A stretch of DNA of 64,000 nt from the NCBI GenBank assembly GCA_964624145.1, contig CAZUXT010000012.1, positions 11,710 to 75,709 of the forward strand, given 5' to 3'. Each line of letters begins with the position of its first letter. Position 1 is the first letter of the stretch. Position numbers and translations under genes: made by a program. Under the pieces are notes generated by a model that saw only the letters and a list, made by a program, of their open reading frames with translations, was not told the origin of the DNA and made no database searches. The DNA is from WJMT01 sp964624145 (GTDB taxonomy: Bacteria; Acidobacteriota; Aminicenantia; Aminicenantales; Aminicenantaceae). Shown in pieces: positions 35,328 to 43,228 of this stretch.

Positions 35328-37988
35328 ATGGTAAAAAAAATCCTCCAGATCAGGTCAGAATACACAAGCGCCCGGTTGATTCTTTCGAACCTGGAACACC
35401 GGCTGAAGGGAACGCATTCTAAGCGTTTGCCCGGCTATCTTCCGCCGGAAGTGGATTTCCTGACAGAAGGCAAAAAGCAGTGGACCATAAGAGTCAGGGA
35501 CTATGACGTACGTGAGCTGAATCTGGCTGAGTCCCCTCGGACCATAGAGCATCTCAGCCTTATTCTTGCAGCCCGCCATGGAAACCTTGCCGCCTCACGC
35601 CGGTTAAAGACAGAAACCCAAAAGGCCTTTGATAAAATTTCGGCCCGGTTCACCGGAGAGAAGCTCGTCGAAAACGAGCACGTCGTCCCGTACACAACAT
35701 CCGGCAATTATTCCGAAGTTGATATCAGCAACAAAGGCGCGATTCTTCTCGATCTTTCCAACCGGGGCATTGCCACAGCGGATTTCAGCCTGCTCACAGC
35801 TTCTGCCTCCTCGCTGCCTCCAAAAAAGCGGGAGCCTCTTGTAAGGGCCATCGTCCGGAACCTCGAGATCCTGAGCGGACGAAAGCTTGAAGATCCTGAA
35901 AATCCTTTACTCATCGCCATGCGCTCCGCTTTGCCTGAATACCTGCCGGGATTTATGCCCACCTATCTCAACGTCGGATTTGTTTTGGATATGCTTTCCG
36001 GCCTTCAACAAAGATACGGCAGGGCTGGTGCAGCCCGTATCCGCTTCAACAACCGCAAAACCATTCTCGAAAACCTTGATCCTGAGGCCTTTCGTCCCTT
36101 TGATATTCCTGGAAAACCCATTCTGTCTGTCCAGCAAAACACCGAGCTTGCCGAGCAGATGGAATCCGAGATCGCCGCCCGAAGACCCGAGCTTCTCACA
36201 AGTGCCTGGAATCAGCTTCTGTTTTTTCTCGAAAAGGCCTATGACTATTACCAAAGTCATCTGGATGTCCTCCGCAGCTTTATGACCCGGGAATTGCACC
36301 GACCCGCTATCATTTTCCAGCGAATGGTCTGCAGTGTCATAGACCGTGCGTCTTATGCCGGCGTCATTTACAGCCGCCATCCCAGACTCGGCACAGGTCT
36401 TTTTCTTCAATTCGGCCGGACGGTCTACGGGGAAGATCTGATGACAGGACGCCTTCAGCCCGAGGAACGTCACTTCCAGACCCGCGAACAGAGCCGCCGG
36501 GAATTTCCCGCTGTTTATCACTGCTGGGACAGAATTTTCCAGCTTGAGGATATTTTCCAATCACCTGTAATTGTCGAATTCACCGGAGTCAAGGGAACCT
36601 TCACTATCCTGCAAGTAAACCAGGCAAAGATGTCCGGCGCAGGCATGATAACAGGGGTCATGGACATGCACCGTAGCGGCCGGATACCTGAGGAGCGGGT
36701 CCGTAAGCTTATAAAGCCCTACCATGTCCGGCAGATTGAATCAGACGCCATTGATCCGAAGTCTTTTCATTCGCTCACTCCTTTCTGCCGCGGTATGTCC
36801 GTGCTCCCGCGTTCTGCGGTGGTGGGCCGCATCTATTTCTCCTCAGAGAATGCCCAGAAAGAACGGGAAGAGTCAGGAGACACCAATGTTATCCTGGTTA
36901 AGGAAAGGTTCACACCCATGGACGCCATTGAGATGCAGGGCTTTGACGGCATTTGCAGTCTAAGTCCTGTGGCCATCCACGTGGTCTCCTCAGCTCAAAG
37001 CCTGGGAACTCCGGCTCTGCTCAATCTGGAGGAATGCGGTGCGCGCATCGACTATGAAAAACGCCTGCTTGTCAACAGGGAAGGATTGGAGGTCCCGGAA
37101 GGGTCGTGGGTTACGATTTCTAGTGCATTCGGGGCTCTTTATGTTGGTAAAGCCAGGTTCGCCCCCGCACGTCTCCTCCGATTCATGGCCGGAGAAAAAA
37201 TGGGATTTTCCGCTGATGAGCGAATTCGTTTCGAAAAACTGGCAAGAACTTACAGCGATTACAGGAACATCCTGGAGAACGTTGATGCAGAGGATTTCGA
37301 AAGCCTTCAGGACCTCGGACATGCCGTCCGTTTCGGCAGGCTGGGAAAGGACGAAAAAAAGGCAGCCAAATTTGTTAACCGCTGCTTTGATGTGAGAAGC
37401 AAACTCATTGTGCAGCGCCTTGTCGATTCAACCCTGGGCACTCATTTCCTCAACCAGGCCGCCTTTACCTGTCTCTCAGGAGACAGGAAGGCGAAGCTCC
37501 TTAAAGAAGTCCTGCGTATCTGCGCGGAAAAGGATATATTTGGTTACAACGCCGGTGCCTTTGTGATCGGCTGCCTCATACCCAATGATGAGGATGTTCT
37601 TTTTTGGAAAAAATTCACGCCCGGTGAAACAGCCCGCCTCCTTAATGAATGGGTGCTCCACCAGAAATACCTTAACATCCTTAATGATGTTGGTGAAAAG
37701 AAAATCAGCCGTGCCAGGTCTTACATCCTGTCGCGCGGTCTCGGAGCACTCTGGGTACATAAGGGACTGCTCTCGGGCTTTATGACTCTCAAGCTTTCCG
37801 GAGTCCCATGGGATGAAGTCAGCAGGGCTATCCGTCCCTCTTTTGACTCACAGACACAGGAGGTCATAGATCTTCTGAGACAGCCTTATGCCGCATTCTA
37901 TGACTTTGACAATCCCTGGAGCCTCGCACAGTTGATAAAATTATGCGACGCGGCAAATCTCCCTCTTCCCCGCGCGACAGATATTTAG
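35328..37988 (+). CDS. Degenerate pyruvate-phosphate-dikinase-like protein without PEP barrel
   Basis: An 886-residue cytosolic protein related to PPDK/PEP-utilising enzymes but much altered. Recognisable parts are AMRSALPEYLPGFMPTYLNVG (PPDK: SVRSG...MPGMMDTxLNLG), IIFQRMV...AGVIYSRHP...GEDLMTGR, VEFTGVKGTFTILQVNQ (E417, Q429; the usual Arg two residues on is N431), and the swivelling domain ILVKERFTPMDAIEM...VAIHVVSSAQSLGTPAL with His551 at the phospho-His position. The C-terminal PEP/pyruvate barrel is absent; about 280 residues of unrelated, helical sequence follow. Whether it still moves phosphate is unknown. No ribosome site is clear before the ATG. Confidence 0.75.
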   Translation: MVKKILQIRSEYTSARLILSNLEHRLKGTHSKRLPGYLPPEVDFLTEGKKQWTIRVRDYDVRELNLAESPRTIEHLSLILAARHGNLAASRRLKTETQKAFDKISARFTGEKLVENEHVVPYTTSGNYSEVDISNKGAILLDLSNRGIATADFSLLTASASSLPPKKREPLVRAIVRNLEILSGRKLEDPENPLLIAMRSALPEYLPGFMPTYLNVGFVLDMLSGLQQRYGRAGAARIRFNNRKTILENLDPEAFRPFDIPGKPILSVQQNTELAEQMESEIAARRPELLTSAWNQLLFFLEKAYDYYQSHLDVLRSFMTRELHRPAIIFQRMVCSVIDRASYAGVIYSRHPRLGTGLFLQFGRTVYGEDLMTGRLQPEERHFQTREQSRREFPAVYHCWDRIFQLEDIFQSPVIVEFTGVKGTFTILQVNQAKMSGAGMITGVMDMHRSGRIPEERVRKLIKPYHVRQIESDAIDPKSFHSLTPFCRGMSVLPRSAVVGRIYFSSENAQKEREESGDTNVILVKERFTPMDAIEMQGFDGICSLSPVAIHVVSSAQSLGTPALLNLEECGARIDYEKRLLVNREGLEVPEGSWVTISSAFGALYVGKARFAPARLLRFMAGEKMGFSADERIRFEKLARTYSDYRNILENVDAEDFESLQDLGHAVRFGRLGKDEKKAAKFVNRCFDVRSKLIVQRLVDSTLGTHFLNQAAFTCLSGDRKAKLLKEVLRICAEKDIFGYNAGAFVIGCLIPNDEDVLFWKKFTPGETARLLNEWVLHQKYLNILNDVGEKKISRARSYILSRGLGALWVHKGLLSGFMTLKLSGVPWDEVSRAIRPSFDSQTQEVIDLLRQPYAAFYDFDNPWSLAQLIKLCDAANLPLPRATDI

Positions 37989-38067
37989 GATGATAAGTAT
38001 TTCTTATTGAATAGACTTGTCTCATAATAGTATCATAAATGACGATGCCCTAAAGGAGAACCATTCA

Positions 38068-38961
38068 ATGGACACAAAAAATAACACTCCAAATTATTAT
38101 AAGGATGCGCCACCGCACTTATATGCGAAACTCCATAAATTCCGTAAGGAACATCATATAAAACGGTTTGAATTTAATGGAAAAATGATAGAATATATCG
38201 CTGCAGGCAAAGGGGAGAAAACACTCCTCATGTTTCATGGAGCTTTAGGCTCTGCAGAAACTCCTTTCAATGAAATATTAAGATTGAAGGATCGCTACAG
38301 AGTCATTACCCCGACCATCCGAGATCTCGGTTCTTTAGATGAGATATCCAATGCGGTAAATGAAATTTTACGGAGGGAAAAAGCAGAACGCATCATGGTC
38401 AGAGGGGGATCTTTTGGCGCCTTCATTGCGCAGTCGTTTTTTAAACGCAATTATAAAATAATCGATAAAATGGTTTTGATTAACGCTATCCCCCCAAAAG
38501 GTCGATACTCCAAAAAAGACAGGCGTCAGGTAAGATTATTCACACTTCTTTTGAAAGTAGTTCCTGAGAAACTGGCTAAAAAAATCATGCTAAGAGAACT
38601 AAGCAAGCTCGGAGAGCCAAATCATCCATTGTCCAAGGAACAACAAGACGAGATCGATTTCCTCATGATGCAGGTTCAGGAGAGATTAGCGAAAGTCCGG
38701 AAACGGCATATACTGGAATCTATGATGCTCGTAGTGGATTTCGACTTGAACGAAAACATCAAACCGGATGATTTTCTTGATTGGAAGGGTAAAATCCTGC
38801 TTATCACTGATACAGATGATCCGAGTTATAAGTATTTCGATAAATTAAAAGCCCAATTTCCTAAACCAGAGGTGAAAATATTCGAAAAATCCGGACATCT
38901 TCTTCAAATAATCTATAAATCTGAATTTGAGAAAAAACACGACGAATTTCTATCCTGTTAA
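38068..38961 (+). CDS. Alpha/beta hydrolase
   Basis: A 297-residue cytosolic hydrolase fold. The oxyanion region is LLMFHGALGS; the nucleophile elbow is GGSFG (Ser in VRGGSFGAFIAQ); the likely acid is in LLITDTDDPS and the likely His in KSGHLLQ. A Lys/Arg-rich cap lies between. The substrate is unknown. The start at 38068 has AAAGGAG with correct spacing; the frame extends upstream to 38017 without support. The gene appears AT-richer than its neighbours by eye. Confidence 0.85.
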   Translation: MDTKNNTPNYYKDAPPHLYAKLHKFRKEHHIKRFEFNGKMIEYIAAGKGEKTLLMFHGALGSAETPFNEILRLKDRYRVITPTIRDLGSLDEISNAVNEILRREKAERIMVRGGSFGAFIAQSFFKRNYKIIDKMVLINAIPPKGRYSKKDRRQVRLFTLLLKVVPEKLAKKIMLRELSKLGEPNHPLSKEQQDEIDFLMMQVQERLAKVRKRHILESMMLVVDFDLNENIKPDDFLDWKGKILLITDTDDPSYKYFDKLKAQFPKPEVKIFEKSGHLLQIIYKSEFEKKHDEFLSC

Positions 38962-39000
38962 GTCTTGATTTATATCTGTAAGCGCTTTAATGATTTCCGG

Positions 39001-39030
39001 TTGACTGGACTTATAACTTGCGTGTATCAT
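39001..39030 (+). promoter_or_regulatory. Conserved promoter, copy 7
   Basis: The -35 is TTGACT at 39001-39006 and the -10 is TATCAT at 39025-39030, with an 18-bp spacer and CGTG before the -10. It precedes the small exported protein at 39061. Confidence 0.77.
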
Positions 39031-39060
39031 TTATGAAACAGTCATTTAAAGGAGGTAATA

Positions 39061-39480
39061 GTGTCCAAACCATCATCTAAAACCATTTTTTTTGGTGTCC
39101 TGATCATAGGCTTATTCATTTTCGTTGTGTGCTTAGGCCAGGCCTCTGATACAACTGAGTTAGAAGGGATATGGAAAGACCCTCACCAGGGCTGGTCCTT
39201 TGAATTCAACGGCAATAATATCAAGATAACAGCACCCAGTCCTGAAATGTCTATGGAGGGTACGTTTACTTCAGATCCATCAGCCGACCCAAAAGAAATC
39301 GATATCAAGATAAGCAAATCCGGATCACCCCAATACCAGGGTCGCACATCTCTCGGCATTTATAAAATCGAAGATATTCTTCTCACCTTAGCTTTATCTG
39401 AACCCGGCAGTAATGATCGGCCCCAGGCATTCAGCACCTCGGGTGGGGCTATGGTCTTTAGGGTCAGTAAAATAGAATAA
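39061..39480 (+). CDS. Small exported protein, TIGR03067/lipocalin-like, GTG start
   Basis: A 139-residue protein with an N-terminal hydrophobic segment (about 9-26) and a compact beta-rich body: ELEGIWKDPHQGWSFEFNGNNI, EGTFTSDPSADPKEIDIKI and a closing VFRVSKIE strand. The pattern (EGxW at the start, DPSxxPKxIDI, final short strand) fits small TIGR03067-like domains of unknown function. It starts with GTG; GGAGG at 39051-39055 decides this start, as no ATG fits. It resembles the 149-residue protein at 28841. Confidence 0.75.
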   Translation: MSKPSSKTIFFGVLIIGLFIFVVCLGQASDTTELEGIWKDPHQGWSFEFNGNNIKITAPSPEMSMEGTFTSDPSADPKEIDIKISKSGSPQYQGRTSLGIYKIEDILLTLALSEPGSNDRPQAFSTSGGAMVFRVSKIE

Positions 39481-39543
39481 CAAACAAAATCTGCCTTTTC
39501 ATTTTATTTTCGCTTTATATTTTATATTGGGGCGGCACTATAG

Positions 39544-39573
39544 TTGACTTTCACAGCACATTTTGTGTATCAT
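39544..39573 (+). promoter_or_regulatory. Conserved promoter, copy 8
   Basis: The -35 is TTGACT at 39544-39549 and the -10 is TATCAT at 39568-39573, with an 18-bp spacer and TGTG before the -10. It precedes the beta-propeller lipoprotein at 39606. Confidence 0.75.
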
Positions 39574-39605
39574 AATGACAGATCAGCAGCATTAAAGGAG
39601 GGCAG

Positions 39606-40820
39606 ATGAGAACCGCCCAAATCATCAAAAAAATAGTACTGTTCTCTATTATGATCGTTTCGGGAACAGCCATTGTTCTTTTAACAGGATGCCAAAAATC
39701 ACCCCATGACCGATCATCGTATTCCATTGAGACTATCGACGGAGTCAAACACATCTACAACTTTGGCCCTCAATCAGACAGCTCCTCGAAAGTGAGTCTT
39801 ATACTTTTAGGCCAAATCGGGAAGTTGGAGGCTGAAAGGGAAGAAGACCTTCTTTATGAGCCAGCTGATGCAGCCAGGCTTCCCAACGGAGATATCCTCA
39901 TCCTGGAGAGAGGAGGCTGTACTGTAAAGCGGTATAATGAAGATTACGAATATATCTCGTCTTTCGGACAAAAAGGCCGGGGGCCCGGAGATTTTTTATC
40001 TCCTTTTTGTTTGAGACTGAGTGAGAATAAGTTATATGTCTCAGGTTATTCTTTTTCCATATTCTCTATCGAAGGGGAATATGAAGGCGGTTTTAAGCCT
40101 GAAATAATAGGAGGAAGTTGGATCCATGACCAATACAGAACCTCTGGAATGACCGTCCTCTCCGGCTCTCGTGTGATCCTCCCGAGCCATCCTTCGATAT
40201 GGGTCGATTCAGGGGAGTCTAAACTTCTCTCTATGTATGATAAAAAAGGCACCCTTATCCGTTCTTTCGGCGCGGCCAAAAAATATGAGAATGCACTTCT
40301 CATGCTGAATGCCAATATCGTCTATTTTGAAAAATACATCACGGGCCATATTTATGTTGCCTTTGGCCATCAAAACAGAATTGATAAATACTCTCCGAAA
40401 GGAGAATTGATTTTTTCTGCTGACCGTCCTCTCTCTTTTGAAGTGAAAAACGTAACAAAAATAGAAACATTTAGAAGCGATTCTATGGAAAGAGAGTTTG
40501 AGGTGCCGTCCGTTACTTTTGTCACAAAAGGAATAGGGATTGACCATAAAAACAGAGTCTGGGTTTTAACCTATATCAAACAGCCCAACACATTTTTGAC
40601 CTTTGACGAGGGAGAAAATCTCACTGAATGCTATGAATTTAATGTGTTTGATTCAAACGGAATCCTTCTGTTTAATGTTTCTTTTCCCAATGTCATGGTC
40701 GATAAGCTCTCCATCTATGGTGATCGTGTCTATCTTATAGACTCTCAAAATGAATCATGCGTCTATGAATACAAAATAGTGGAAACAAATTCATTACAAA
40801 CGAACCGTGTGATCTTTTAA
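39606..40820 (+). CDS. Six-bladed beta-propeller lipoprotein
   Basis: A 404-residue lipoprotein: the signal peptide ends in a lipobox (LLTGC, Cys29). The mature chain has repeated NHL/6-bladed propeller blades, of which AARLPNGDILILERGGCTVKRYN, YISSFGQKGRGPGDF and RIDKYSPKGELIF are clearest. Such proteins bind ligands or partners at the envelope and need not be enzymes. AAAGGAGG lies before the ATG. It resembles the 340-residue propeller protein at 46807 and may share an ancestor with it. Confidence 0.82.
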   Translation: MRTAQIIKKIVLFSIMIVSGTAIVLLTGCQKSPHDRSSYSIETIDGVKHIYNFGPQSDSSSKVSLILLGQIGKLEAEREEDLLYEPADAARLPNGDILILERGGCTVKRYNEDYEYISSFGQKGRGPGDFLSPFCLRLSENKLYVSGYSFSIFSIEGEYEGGFKPEIIGGSWIHDQYRTSGMTVLSGSRVILPSHPSIWVDSGESKLLSMYDKKGTLIRSFGAAKKYENALLMLNANIVYFEKYITGHIYVAFGHQNRIDKYSPKGELIFSADRPLSFEVKNVTKIETFRSDSMEREFEVPSVTFVTKGIGIDHKNRVWVLTYIKQPNTFLTFDEGENLTECYEFNVFDSNGILLFNVSFPNVMVDKLSIYGDRVYLIDSQNESCVYEYKIVETNSLQTNRVIF

Positions 40821-40911
40821 TCCTCTCCAAGCTTCCTGATTTTCTATTGAAAAGGCCGGAAAAAAATGATATTTTCCAATTTTAATACCTCTCTAAATAA
40901 AAGGATTGGCT

Positions 40912-42915
40912 ATGTTTAAATGTAAAAATCATTTGTTTTTCAGTTTAACGCTGGCAGCTTTTCTCCTTTTGATGCTGACGGCCTGCCAGCAGGGCGAAAC
41001 ACCTGCTCAATTGCCCGCACCCATTGACCCGCAGCTTGTTCAAGACCAGGATGATATGACCTGGGATGATTACAACCCCATCCCGGGCCAAAACTGGGCT
41101 GACCCTTCTCTTACGCCGGAGCGCGGATTCAGTATAGCCCTTGTGGCCATTGACTTTCCAAACCAGCCCTTTGTGATCACTCTTCCCAAAGGATCCGATC
41201 CTTTTGGAAATCCCCAGATCGATCCTATCGCCAGAGAAGATGTACCCCAATTCTACGCTGATTTCTTCTTAAAACCCAGGGATGTCAATCACGGTCAGAC
41301 CATTAACGGTTACTGGATGGAGCAGTCCAGGGGTAAATTCGGGATCACAAAAGTGGATGCGTTCGGACCCTACCGTATGCCTGAGCCTATCTGGTATTAC
41401 GGATTAAACGAGTACGGCCAGCAAGACCAGACTCCGGACGGAAGCACTGCGAAAAGACGCATGGAACGGGACTGTGATGCTATATGGATCAAGGATATAG
41501 GCGAAGACATCAGGAAAAACTACGATGCCATCCTGCGGATCTACGCCAGTTATGATGAGACCGGTGTGTGGCAGGAATTCGGGGAAATGAAGTTCAATTC
41601 CAAAGAGGACATCCCGCCCGAATGGGGAAATCCCAATCCGGATAGGCCCCGCTGGATCACTACCCGGTATGTGGAGTGGACCAGCTGGCTGGCTGGCTCC
41701 CAGCAATGGGGGCTTTCCTCGCTGCGGCAGGGAGAAAACTCAGGCACCATCACCCATGAACTGGGCCATTATGCCTTCAGGCTTCCAGACCTGAACAACA
41801 ATCCCTATGTCACCCCATTCCGGAGAGCATCTGCCGGACCCTGGGACATGATGGATCGTGGATGCTTCAACGGACCCGGAGGCCCTCATATGCGCTGGGT
41901 AGTGCCTCCAACTCATGGTGCGGCCATGCCGGCAGGTCTCATGGTGCGTAACCGGCTGGAAAACGGATTTATCGATGAATCCATGCTTCTGACATTGAGT
42001 CGGGAAGGACTGGCGCAGACCGGCCTGGCCGTAGCAAAGGTCACAGCCAGAGCTGTGGAGCCTCTTCCAGGACAATTTACAGGCATTATGGTTCGCCTTG
42101 ACGGAACACCGGAAGGGGACCGCACACCGGAAGACGACCCTGCTGAAAATCCTCTTTCTCCAGGAATCCCCAATTACAACTTCTATTCCCTTGAGGTAGT
42201 GCAGAGAATAGGCTATGATTCGTTCACACCGGACAACGGAGTGCTTATCGCGAAAAACAAGGACAGCCTGCGGGGATGGAACGGCGGTCCCAATGCCTTT
42301 AACTCATTTATCTGGGTCATAGACGCCCATTCTGAAGATATCAATGTGGCAGACTATGCGAAACCGAACGGCGAAAAAGTGATGCGCACGATTGCTGACT
42401 ACCGTCAGTTGAACGATGCGCTCTTCCATGCCGGTCTTGATTCCGGAAGCTCCTGCGAATGGGAAGACACTCCCAACGGACTGCACTTCTATGTCATTGA
42501 CCTGGAAAAAAATGACCAGGGGATCCTCTCCTACACTCTGGCTGTACGGTCTCTGGAAGGCTCCGGAGAACAGGAGAGAGGAGCGGCTCTGGATGCTCCT
42601 GAGGAAGTTGAATACAAGGGAACCTCTATGCCAATGACCTTTACCCTTGAAAATACAGGAGCGCGTGTGGATGCAGCCATGTATTTGAATTCAGATGTTT
42701 ACCGGCTTTCGGTCTCTGTAGAGGGAACCGGATGGACCGCAAAACTTCTCAACGGCCTGGTTGCTGTTGAAGCCGGGCAGTCCCAACAGGTAACCGTGTA
42801 TGTTTCCGCTGAGGAAGGAAGTGCGGATACAGCCACTGTGACATTACATGCCGTATCCGAAAGCGATCCCACAAAAACCGCCACAGCCACTATATTAAAC
42901 TTAATAAGGAACTAA
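40912..42915 (+). CDS. M6-type metalloprotease lipoprotein
   Basis: A 667-residue predicted lipoprotein protease: the signal peptide ends in LTAC (Cys25). The catalytic domain (about 80-330) contains HELGHYAFRLPDL, a HExxH site with His282, Glu283 and His286 and the following Asp of LPD as in immune-inhibitor-A-like M6 peptidases. The C-terminal 100 residues form an Ig-like domain (LENTGARVDAAMYL...QVTVYVSAEEGSADTATVTL). It probably degrades extracellular protein. AAAGGA is the ribosome site. A TTG six bases upstream is in frame but less likely. Its stop lies at the start of a dispersed repeat and near the assembly gap. Confidence 0.9.
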   Translation: MFKCKNHLFFSLTLAAFLLLMLTACQQGETPAQLPAPIDPQLVQDQDDMTWDDYNPIPGQNWADPSLTPERGFSIALVAIDFPNQPFVITLPKGSDPFGNPQIDPIAREDVPQFYADFFLKPRDVNHGQTINGYWMEQSRGKFGITKVDAFGPYRMPEPIWYYGLNEYGQQDQTPDGSTAKRRMERDCDAIWIKDIGEDIRKNYDAILRIYASYDETGVWQEFGEMKFNSKEDIPPEWGNPNPDRPRWITTRYVEWTSWLAGSQQWGLSSLRQGENSGTITHELGHYAFRLPDLNNNPYVTPFRRASAGPWDMMDRGCFNGPGGPHMRWVVPPTHGAAMPAGLMVRNRLENGFIDESMLLTLSREGLAQTGLAVAKVTARAVEPLPGQFTGIMVRLDGTPEGDRTPEDDPAENPLSPGIPNYNFYSLEVVQRIGYDSFTPDNGVLIAKNKDSLRGWNGGPNAFNSFIWVIDAHSEDINVADYAKPNGEKVMRTIADYRQLNDALFHAGLDSGSSCEWEDTPNGLHFYVIDLEKNDQGILSYTLAVRSLEGSGEQERGAALDAPEEVEYKGTSMPMTFTLENTGARVDAAMYLNSDVYRLSVSVEGTGWTAKLLNGLVAVEAGQSQQVTVYVSAEEGSADTATVTLHAVSESDPTKTATATILNLIRN

Positions 42916-42919
42916 TAAG

Positions 42920-42974
42920 TAATAAGGGGACGGGCCCGGCCATCTTCTTTGTAATCAAGAGGATAACCCTACTT
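42920..42974 (+). repeat. Dispersed repeat, partial copy ending at the scaffold gap
   Basis: These 55 bases (TAATAAGGGGACGGGCCCGG and onward) are identical to 43075-43129 on the other side of the gap. The identity stops exactly at the N run. A duplicated TAATAAG precedes the GGGGACGGG core and contains the stop codon of the M6 gene. The rest of this repeat copy is missing at the contig end. Confidence 0.85.
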
Positions 42975-43074
42975 NNNNNNNNNNNNNNNNNNNNNNNNNN
43001 NNNNNNNNNNNNNNNNNNNNNNNNNNNNNNNNNNNNNNNNNNNNNNNNNNNNNNNNNNNNNNNNNNNNNNNNNN
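42975..43074. other. Assembly gap (100 N)
   Basis: Exactly 100 N, a conventional placeholder for a scaffold join of unknown size. The surrounding stretch 42916-43228 holds no gene, only this gap and the repeat copies. Confidence 0.99.
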
Positions 43075-43176
43075 TAATAAGGGGACGGGCCCGGCCATCT
43101 TCTTTGTAATCAAGAGGATAACCCTACTTTTCCACAGATTCTCTTGTTTAAAAATGATGTTTTTGGGGCCAAAATC
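43075..43176 (+). repeat. Dispersed repeat, full copy A
   Basis: About 100 bp beginning TAATAAGGGGACGGGCCCGG, with a T-rich middle (TACTTTTCCACA) and a GGGGCCAAAA end. It aligns along its length with the copy at 50925-51026. The 5' core is near-palindromic around GGGCCC. It contains no reading frame of note. Confidence 0.75.
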
Positions 43177-43228
43177 GTAGGATTTTTGAGTAATTAAACT
43201 ATAGGCGTATTAAATTGATCTTTTCCTT

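Noticed and set aside
35328..37988. Functional pyruvate phosphate dikinase or PEP synthase
   Set aside because: The PEP/pyruvate barrel is absent and a key ATP-site arginine is replaced by asparagine.
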